NCBI GenBank assembly: GCA_015680685.1
Contig: MNCI01023331.1
Coordinates: forward strand, 143,385 to 207,384
Reading direction: 5' to 3'
Source: Gnetum montanum
Lineage: Eukaryota; Streptophyta; Gnetopsida; Gnetales; Gnetaceae
DNA: 64,000 bases
Positions 55,971-64,000 of the stretch are shown in pieces. The first letter of the stretch is position 1. Every line of letters begins with the position of its first letter. A model generated the notes under the pieces. It ran no database searches. It was not told the DNA's origin and saw only the letters and a program-made list of their open reading frames with translations. Both the position numbers and the translations under genes were made by a program.

Positions 55971-58933
55971 ATGGAGTCTTCTTCTGCGCATAAGGCAGTT
56001 TTGGAGCAAAGAGCGGTTGTGTCATCTGGTTGATAGAGTAGGTTTTTGTGGCGAGAAGGTGAAAATCTATAAGCAGGATAACGGCCCCTAAAACCTTTTT
56101 GGCACTTACAAGGGTCGAGGAGGCAAAGAAGGCCCTAGAGCGTGCACCACAAGCATGCATCATGGTGCGGTAGAGCACACTGCTAACTCAGTAAGTTGTC
56201 ATGTACCCTCTACCTCTTCATTTTACATTTCTAGTTGTTCTTTACTCCTCTTTCTTCTTCTTTTTATTTTTGTGTTCAACATTCATTTTTGGTCCTCTGT
56301 GTTGCATGTAGTTGCATTGGTTCAACCTTCGCATTACTGTTATCGCTGTCTTGGTTGTCGCGAATATGTTTTTTATTGTTCTGTGGTAATGCCAAGTTTA
56401 TTCACACATTTTGTTGCACTGGCCTTTCCTATCCTTGCTACGCTATGTATGTGAACTGCTAGCTTTTCTGATACACTATGCATGTATATCGCCTTTAGAT
56501 GCGTGTGATGCTGACATTCATGGAATATGGCATGTAGGGTAGGGTGGAGGTCCAAATTGATCATCTTGGACATCGGTGGGGTTCTTTGTTATGTGAGTAG
56601 ACTAGTGGCCAATGCCCCTGCTCCTCAGATACATTTAGGGTAATGGGCTATCTAGTTTAGAGATGGGGCACAAGATTTCTTGTAATTCCTTCTTAATCAT
56701 TTTAGTGTGATCATTTGGTCCTCCTTGAAGGACGTAGGGTCATCCCGTATCATAGACACCATGTTGTCTATGGCAAGCTGCGGTATTCTAAAATACTTGG
56801 CTAATGAGGTGTCCACGGATAGATCTGACCAACACCCCACAGAGTTAAAGCGTCTAGCCTAGATCTGGGATTTTCCAAAGTATAGTTGCTACCACTAGTA
56901 TAACACTCTGTTCCTTGCACGTTACATGGAAACATGCTTTTAGAACCCACAGGGGACTATTTACTGCATTGGCAGGTGAGTTTTTTGCAACCTAGCCTTA
57001 CTGCATCATAGCATGCTTGTCATATTTGGCCATATACTAATGGTGCATGCTTATCACTAGGTTCTATATTGATGATGATGGGGTTCATGATCGACCAGGT
57101 GACCTAGCTACAGCATGGTTGGCCTTGCAAGAATTTTCTTTGGCTGCAAACTTGCGAGTAGGTGTGATCGGCCAGTGTAGCAGGGAATACCATTCTTACC
57201 TACACCAATTTTCCAGCATCTAGCATTAGTGTAAAGAGAGGGGTTTGCTGGACATGGAGTGGGAACTAGCCTTTAAGCTGATCATAGTTGAGGATGCTAC
57301 GTCGGCCATGCTTCCACTGTTCTCGTTACTGTATAGACCTAGTGGGCCAAAAGGTAGGTAACGCATACTTAGGTACTTTTGCAGCCCCTGTGTTCCTATG
57401 TTGTCATGCTAAGCATATTTTGCAGAGATTGTTTTAGGGTGAAGAAACCCCAGGAGGTGACTGTAGTGACCACCGAAACGCAAGGGGCTAATATTTATTT
57501 TAAGTATGGTGAAGTGGTGGCATGCTAATGTTGGTTAGACTAGAGGGCCCCAGACTCCTTGGTCAAGAATCTCCAAAAGGCTAGGCTCTTGGACCTATTT
57601 TTGGACCTGAATCCTAAAGTTCTGGCTACTGAAATGGTTTCTTTGGTCAACTCCTTCTCTGGAAAGGTGGGTCATTTTCACACGCTCATTCGGGGCATGC
57701 AGGTGGTCCTTGAGATTGATGACCAGTTATTTGCAGACCTATTTGGTGTTCCCACCAATGGTGTCCCTATAGGATTGAGGGGTAAGTAGGAGTTGACCTT
57801 GATGAAAATGGAAATTGAGGAGTGGATGTGACTTCCCAAGGAATAGAAAGGGTTCCCTATGGAGAAGCTGAAGAGCAGACTTGCCATGGAGATTTACCCA
57901 ACCTTGCATGCCCACAGCTTCTCCCAACTGCTCACCTAAGGGAAGGTCTTAGGACTTGAGCAGGCTTGGATAATGCATGAGGTTATGGAGAAAGGGGCCT
58001 ATTTTGATTGGGCCAATTTTCTATCCAAAACTTACGAGCGGAGATTTTAGGGCTCCGCGAGAAAATGGAGGCTTGCTCTGCCAACATACATTATGCCTTC
58101 TACATAGGTTGCCTAAAGCATTTTGTGGAATTTTTGGTGGCTCAAGAGAATGGGAACTAGGTCATGTGTGATCACAACTAGATTCCCAAGCCCTAGATTT
58201 GGTAGGTCTTCTAGACCATGCAAGCTCAAGATCTCCCAAAGGTAGTTGGGGAATCGCTATCCATGACAACCAAGGGTTTGACAGCTTGTAGCATTTGTGG
58301 CTAGGATAGCATGGGGGAGACACCTTTCACCAAAGATGATAGCATGATGTAGGGAGAGTGTCTCATGGTTGACACCATGCCTAGGGAATTGGAAAGAAAG
58401 AAACCTCCCCCAACTAGGGAGAGTCCTCATGTGGAGGAAAGGGAGGGACGAAGACTATGGCTCAAGCTATAGAGAACGCAACCCCCTATTGGTAAATGTT
58501 TTTAAATAGCACTTGTTTCACAATTTTTTGCTACGATGTATGGTGCTAGGTGTCGTGATGTGATGTCTTTCCTTCTTAAGCTAATTTGTTGAACATATTT
58601 CTTTGTCAGCCAAAGAAGAAGAAGAAGAAGGTGATGAGGAAGTGTTGACCCTCCAAGTGAGAGTGACGGATGGTGATGTAGGGGTCCTAATCCAAGAGGA
58701 AAGGGCTCTAGTTGGGAATAAAGGAATTCTTGCTTCTAGGGTAGGGACTTTGATCATTAGGGAGCCTCTCACAAGCAGAGGGGTCCTACCCACAAATGAA
58801 GACAATTTTCGTCATCTAAAGGGGAAGGCGCCAATGCACAAGGAAGCAACCTATACGAATTTGGCAGGACCTTCCAATAAGGTTATCGCTGTCATCCTAC
58901 CTCCACAAGATGAAAGGTCGCAGCCAAATGTTG
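55971..58933 (+). pseudogene. Antisense cargo gene of element H (exons 1-5)
   Basis: Exon 1 55971-56190, starting MESSSAHKAVLEQ, donor GTAAGTT. Exon 2 about 56540-56975, with LIILDIGGVLCY (HAD motif I), then FLLNHFSVIIWSSL and YNTLFLARYMETC. Exon 3 57061-57353, with FYIDDDGVHDRPGDLATAWL and NLRVGVIGQ. Exon 4 57426-58491, with MVSLVNSFSGKVGHF and DQLFADLFGVPTNGVPIGL. Exon 5 58610-58933, AKEEEEEGDEEVLTL, Lys/Glu-rich. Most introns keep GT and AG ends. Stops (for example near 56640 and 57787) and small indels are present, so it is dead. Exons 6-8 are missing because the element is cut near 58995. This copy shows the HAD motif I most clearly. Confidence 0.78.
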
Positions 58934-58995
58934 GTAAGTCTAGTGATACGTTTGCTCTATCACATTCTATTTTGGCCCCTGCTTCATGGGTTTAA

Positions 58996-61214
58996 CTATA
59001 TAGCAGGTGTTGTCACTAAGGCCACGGCTAGGCCATCTTGTATCTTCACGCATATGAAGTTGTATTGGCCTTGGGTTATGACGTGGGATGATGGGTTCCT
59101 CCCTTGCAACCTAAGGGACCGACGAGGCCCCGTTGTGGGTTGTACAATGGGCTATTGGACCATGGGCCGTTGGACGGCCATGATGCCCACGATGTCGGTG
59201 ACTTGTGTGGTTGTAGTGGTGGTGCTTGCGGTGTTCATGATGACCTGTTGAGGATATGACACAGTGTAGGGATGTGAAATTAGTGTACTGAGTGTAGCAT
59301 AAACCTACGTGGTAATGTACAGCGTATACGCTTCAACGTCCGGCATATAACGATAGCGTAGACAGCGTATAGGTATGGGCATATAGGGTTGGCGTAGATG
59401 AGTCTACGGCGTAAATTGTACAGTGTATACAGCAGGCAGTGTATACAGCGTCAGCGTGCAATGTAAATAGGGTTACAGCATACAAAGTGTAGCATATGCA
59501 GACTATGTAAATGAGTTTACAACGTAGGATGTTCAGCGTAAACTTAGCGGTGGCATATACAACGTGGATGGAGTCTTATGTGCAGCGTAGACAAGGTCTA
59601 CAGCATAAAGTGGGTAGCGTGCGTGTTAGCGGCGTAAACTGAGTGGTGTGTGTAGCGTAGACAAAGTCTGCAGCGTAAATCGTGCAGTGTATATGTGGCA
59701 ATGTAGACGTTGGGAGTTCTACAGACAGAGTTAGTGTATGGTTGACAGCGTAGACGCTGGAAGACTTGGAAATGGTAGGGTTTGAATGGAGCAGTGTAGA
59801 CACTAAGTAGCGTAGACGCTGGATAGTTTGCAGACTAGGTTTTAAACTATGCAGTGTAAACGTTGGGAGGTTTTTGGGAGGAATCAGGGTATGGTCAGTA
59901 GTGTAAACGCCCAACAGCGTAAATGCTAGGAAGCTTGCAGGTAACATTTTAGGCAGAGGCCCTCATTCTAGGGCCAACTTCTGTACCGTCCGAAATCATT
60001 GGTCTCTGGCTGGAAGGAAACAGAGACCATGGGATCACAGGACACACACAGAAGATCCTACCTTTACCTGAGGGTGAGCTGGAATGAATGAAGATAGAGT
60101 ACCTTGAGTGGTCCGCACGTGGATCAGAATAGGATTTCCCCGAACGTACACCGAAGTGCAATACGCTGGGTTATATGTAAATGGCGTAACGGGCATAGAT
60201 CCAAGCGTAAACAACGTAATCGATGCAAACAAAGCGTAGACATAAACAAGCGTAAACAGAATACATGCAACAATTAATGCAAACTGTAAACAATTTAGGA
60301 AGAAAATGTAACAATGGCATTTCAGAATGAGAATACAATGCACTAGTCTAACGCAGTTATGACTTGGACACAAGCTGGACGAAAGGCCCCGGTGGATGCA
60401 GGGATGACTGTGGGCTGGTTCGGACTGTAGGCACAGCGTAGAGGCTGTATGCTCAGCATACAGGATTTTCCATTGTATAAGGTTTTGAGCTCTGGTTCTC
60501 AGCGTCTCTACTCTCTAGTTTGCTCTGGAATTTGCCAACCGACCCCGATCTAGTAAAAATTCAATCTTTTATATAGGTTTTTATGTTAGAGCCGGGTTGG
60601 GTGACACGTGGTGCATTGACTGGGTGCAAAAGCATAAAATTTACAAGTGTATAATATGTTACATTTGCTGGGCATATACGCTGAGCGTATACACTGTATC
60701 AGGTGAACGTAGACTCTAGGCGTATACGTTGGGTGTATACGTTGGATGTGCTGGGCGTATGCGAACTTGGATGTGGATGTTATGGCCGCTGGGTGTATAC
60801 GTTGGGCATATACACTGATGGTTGCTGCATTGTGCCAAATCTTGCTCTACAGTGCTGCTTCCATGCCGTCTTTGAGGATTTCATGCTGGGCATATACATT
60901 GGTTGTACCTGCTGGGCGTACATGTGAGGCGTGTACGTTGGGCGTGTATGCTGGACGTCTACGCTGGGTGTCTACGCTGGGCATCTACGCTGGGTGTATA
61001 TGCTGAGAATGTCAGGCGTATATGCTGTGGATGTGAACTTGAGCGTGTACACTGAGCGTATATGCTGAGACTGCATACTTGGTAAAAATTAAGTATTATT
61101 GATCTCTGAAGTTGCTGTGTTTGACACCAGGTGTAGCCGTGGTCGTCTGTGGGTCCCAGAGACCTACTTCTTGTTGGAGAAGTACTAAGCTCAAAATTTT
61201 GTGGTGCTTCAACT
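58996..61214. other. Unassigned TACGC/GCGTA-rich region
   Basis: No reading frame with recognisable motifs. Two zones, 59280-59930 and 60650-61080, are crowded with short words such as AGCGTAGACGCTGG and GCGTATACGCTGG, many of them palindromic (CAGCGT-AG-ACGCTG at 59746-59759). A minus-strand TATA box is possible (complement of TTTTATATAGG near 60567-60578), downstream of the second zone in that orientation. The arrangement of palindromes upstream of a TATA box recalls the LTRs in this window, so this may be part of an LTR of a third family, but no ends or duplicate copy are seen. Confidence 0.35.
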
Positions 61215-61534
61215 AGGAAATCCACTTTCCTTACGCTGGTAGGGAAGTGGTGATACATGGTGATGAAACAACAATGCAAGCAATCAGAAACGTAGAAACG
61301 GAGTAGGGTTCGGAGGTCACAACCCCATAGAACAAGGCATCTGCTCATGCATGCATTAACCATCCAATAGGAGGATTGGTCTTGCATGTCAATCCTCAAA
61401 CTAAAAGTGCATGGATTGAGCTGCTCTTCCAAGTGGAAGGCGATGATGCTAGTGAAAACCCTAGCAAAATACTTTGGCCCTGCACTTTGATCAACTTACG
61501 ACGGGTTAAGAGGCAGCTGCATGCCTCCGGGTAA
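61215..61534 (+). pseudogene. Element E protease C-terminal extension
   Basis: Reads GREVVIHGDETTMQAI, then ELLFQVEGDDASENPSK and INLRRVKRQLHASG with TAA 61532-61534. It aligns with the C-terminal part of the D protease frame (KKLVIHGDKVAMQEI; PRRVKKQLLLV). The catalytic part is absent. Stops near 61303 and 61329. Confidence 0.7.
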
Positions 61535-61623
61535 CCCCATTGCTCCCTAACTAGTTGTCGCTCCTTGGGCACTTATTGCCTTTTTGTCTCAATGACATAC
61601 ACTTCTTCTGACATCGTTACACA

Positions 61624-61800
61624 ACAGCCCAAAATGGCCCAAAACTAGCATTATCGCCTGTTTGTAGTGATAACATACAGTTTTTCTAGCATTGCTATGC
61701 TATGGCCCAAACAAGGCCTAAAACTAGTACGATTGCATTTCATTCGCTTAACCTATAGTGCTTCAAATATATTATGCAATAGCCTAAAATTAGCAATTGA
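61624..61800 (+). repeat. Hairpin array after protease, element E (about 3 units)
   Basis: AGCC-CAAAAT-GGCC plus CAAAACTAGCA at 61626, GGCC-CAAACAA-GGCC plus TAAAACTAGT near 61703, and a decayed unit near 61780. GGCC type as in B and D. Confidence 0.75.
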
Positions 61801-61956
61801 AAGAATGAAATCTTTATGTAATATGAAAATTGACACGAAATGAATTTCTCTTCCAAATACTTTTCAATTCATGCAAAATTCTTGCCAGTCGGCACTACTT
61901 GTGAATGTCTACAAGATTCCATAACTTCATGTATTTCAAAAGAAAATCCCATGTTA

Positions 61957-63204
61957 TCATGGGTCATTTCTGGTTGTATCTCCTTCGTCGTTCACCTTCA
62001 TTGTAGTTGCTTGTGCATCTTCCTTCCTAGTGTCACCTTCTGCTGGCTCCTTGTTTCCTTCTTTTGCAGGCCTTGCATCCTTGTTTGGGGCCTGCACTGT
62101 AGGGATGAAACAGTCGATTAAAACGGCAAATGCAAACCTATGAAATAATGTAAATACCTTTACATAGTAACATAACTAACTTGAGAGGGGTCTGCATCAG
62201 CCTCAGGAGGTATCTAGTCTAGGCTAAGGATCAACCGATGCCAGATCTCCTCTGCCATGAGATCCATCCAATGCTAGTCGTCAGGTTTAGTGTTCACGGT
62301 GGCGACTCTCTCCCTTTCCACAGTCATCCAAACTAAAGGTCCTACGGAAGGAGAGGTGGTTGTAGTATCCCCTATCAGAAGGTCTACCTTTAGGTCAGGG
62401 GATTCTGTGACCTTAACCTGCTCCTTAAATTTATCATAGGCCTCAGAAGTGTTGATTGCATTTATAAAGGCTTCATACGTGAAGGCCTCTATGGCAACTT
62501 CCTTATATAGTTTTCAGTGGGCGTTGTTCTTCTGCTTATACATGTGTTTATGGTTTCTTTGAGTTCGACCCCATTTGAAAATCTTGGTACCGATGTCCTT
62601 CATGTCTTGGCATTTCTGGGCCAGTAGGTCAATCTGCATCTACTACTCCACTATCTCATGAGTGGATTCAACATTCTGATGACTAATTGTCCAATATCTA
62701 GCATATTTTTCCATAGCTCTATGCATATCCCTAACTTTGGAGCTATGGTTAATGAGGAAATCATTCTTCAATCTGAGGTCTTCCATGTCAACAACCAATT
62801 CAGCCTCTCATTGCTCAGTCCTTTGAACTCACTTCCACAGGTATTCATTGGCACGCCTACACTCCCACAAAGAATGTGTTGAGTGCAAGACATACTTGTA
62901 TGCCTTGTCGAAAACATGACAAGACACCTCGATCACATCAGGAGAAAGCATAGGCACAACACCAATTCTCATGGGCCAGGTCGAGTCCCACTTAAGCTGT
63001 GAAGCTACAATAACACAAAGGATGTAGCCATTACATCGGCATAGTCAAACCAACGAATTCAAAAGCTTTAGTGTAGGAGAACAAGAGTATGTAACATCAA
63101 AACCCACCTATGTCAAGGTCTGCTTGTTGAAGGCACTTGATCATGTCATCAACAAGTCCCTGCATGAATGTGAACTTGTCAGGGACCTTGGCCCATGACT
63201 CGAC
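61957..63204 (-). pseudogene. Antisense cargo gene of element E (exons 6-8)
   Basis: Exon 8 62091-61957 (135 bp; KDARPAKEGNKEPAEGDTRK, then TGA after DP), acceptor GTGCAG. Exon 7 63004-62181, coiled-coil and conserved second half, acceptor TTGTAG, donor GTTAGT. Exon 6 about 63204-63108 (VPDKFTFMQGLVDDMIKCLQ), donor GTGGG. Exon 6 is cut at the junction with RNase H sequence. Confidence 0.72.
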
Positions 63205-64000
63205 ATGAATCGGGATGTAAAGCCCAACATTTACAACCATACTGTGACTTGGCAAAACACTTGATGAAGCGATTTGAAAACATCGATGTTCAACACATCT
63301 TTAGAAATGATAATACCATCGTAGATGCACTAGCCACCTTGGCATTAAACATATCGCCTAATATGTTCCAAATGTTGCCAAGCTCCATAACCAGTTGTGC
63401 CGAACCAATAATCGATACCCTTGATACGTTGCCAATAGTGTTCATTAGTACAACACATATGATATAATGGTATGATGACATAAAAGAGTACCTTCTACGG
63501 GGCGAAACACCACGACACCCAACAAATACACAAAAGGATGCAGTACAAAAACGTTCTAAGCAGTATACCCTGGTAGGGAACACATTGTGTCATAGATCCT
63601 ACAAAGGCATATTACTAACATGCATTAGTAGTACTGATGCCCAAAATATCGTTGAGAAGGTACATGAAGGACTATGCGGAGGACACATAGCACTAAAAGC
63701 CATGGCAACAAAGATAAGACGCTTAGGCTACTATTGGCCACACATGGAGTATGACTGTATCTCCAAGGCTAAGACATGTACTACCTGCCAAAAACATAGC
63801 AATCTAATCCATGTCCCGCCAAATGAGTTGCATATGGCACAAATCACGTGGTCCTTTCAAAAGTGGGGGTTGGACCTCATGGGCCCAATAACACCCTCAT
63901 CTTCTATGGGGCATAGTTTTATTATAACTGCAACAGAATATTTCACGAAATGGGTAGAAGCTACTCCCCTTTGAGAAACTACATCTAAATACGTATGCAA
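63205..64000 (+). pseudogene. Second RNase H and integrase, joined to element E (runs off window)
   Basis: Second RNase H (CKAQHLQPYCDLAKHLMKRF, NIDVQHIFRNDNTIVDALAT) and integrase: zinc-binding VHEGLCGGH ... CTTCQKHSN, core WGLDLMGPITPSSSMGH, FTKWVEATPL, then a TGA near 63973. The sequence leaves the window inside the integrase core. Same strand as element E, so this is most easily an internally deleted copy of E. Confidence 0.85.

Larger units (their letters stand above)
48793..58995 (-). mobile_element. Element H: minus-strand family 2 element, 3' LTR to antisense gene
   Basis: From left to right on the plus strand: 3' LTR, PPT, 3' untranslated region, hairpin array, pol (integrase to RT), hairpin array, then the antisense gene, which therefore reads on the plus strand. 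It is cut near 58995, within the intron after exon 5; protease, gag and 5' LTR are missing. Inserted into element D. Confidence 0.88.
61215..63204 (+). mobile_element. Element E: protease end, array and antisense gene 3' exons
   Basis: Plus-strand fragment collinear with D from the protease C-terminus through the hairpin array into exons 8, 7 and 6 of the antisense gene. At about 63204 it joins second RNase H sequence, so exons 5-1, the second array, RT and first RNase H are missing. Confidence 0.8.

Noticed and set aside
59576-60373. Minus-strand frames of 112-123 codons
   Set aside because: Products are made of repeated short words from the TACGC/GCGTA repeats and have no recognisable domain.

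Overview
Large, repeat-rich plant nuclear DNA. No host gene is recognisable. Nearly the whole window is a nest of Ty3/gypsy LTR retrotransposons of the Tat type, recognised by two RNase H domains between RT and INT. They belong to two related families: family 1 is element B; family 2 is elements A, A2, X, C, D, G and H, and probably E. I cannot name the species; a seed plant with a large genome fits.

Layout. 1-1599: unassigned flank. 1600-6323: 3' part of element A (+). 6324-7071: inverted LTR piece (X). 7072-9890: 3' end of element A2 (+). 9891-9929 and 27145-30601: element C (+), split by element B. 9930-27144: element B (+), structurally complete, 17,215 bp, two 1,457-bp LTRs and a CATGC target duplication. 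30602-35167: element G (-). 35168-48792: element D (+). 48793-about 58995: element H (-). 58996-61214: unassigned TACGC/GCGTA-rich DNA. 61215-63204: element E, from the end of the protease into the antisense gene. 63205-64000: RNase H-integrase piece. The nesting reads C > B; C > A2 > X > A; C > G > D > H.

The order within an element is LTR, PBS, gag, protease, hairpin array, a spliced gene on the opposite strand, usually a second hairpin array, RT-RNase H-RNase H-integrase, a further hairpin array, a stem-loop at the polypurine tract, LTR. Placing a gene between protease and RT is unusual for Ty3/gypsy elements. The antisense gene is present wholly or partly in five elements (B, C, D, E, H). 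In B it has about eight exons whose splice phases agree across the first four exons. The product begins with a domain resembling the plant NIF/FCP1-type HAD phosphatase fold, followed by a region resembling plant 'putative transposon protein' domains, a variable repeat segment, a coiled coil and an acidic tail. Copies C, D and H share a TATA box about 50 bp from the start-codon position. Because the gene is antisense, its introns cannot be removed from the retroelement's genomic RNA, which explains how a spliced gene can survive retrotransposition.

The hairpin arrays are made of units of about 30 bp: a 4-bp stem, a 6-nt loop and a TTAAACTRGCA-like tail. The stem sequence varies between GGCC, GGTC and CGTC types while pairing is kept, which points to selection at the RNA (or ssDNA) level. 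Every copy is now decayed: pol and gag carry stop codons, many of them TAG/TAA at conserved Gln codons, as expected from deamination of methylated cytosines.

All protein calls were made by eye from the sequence; no database search was run.
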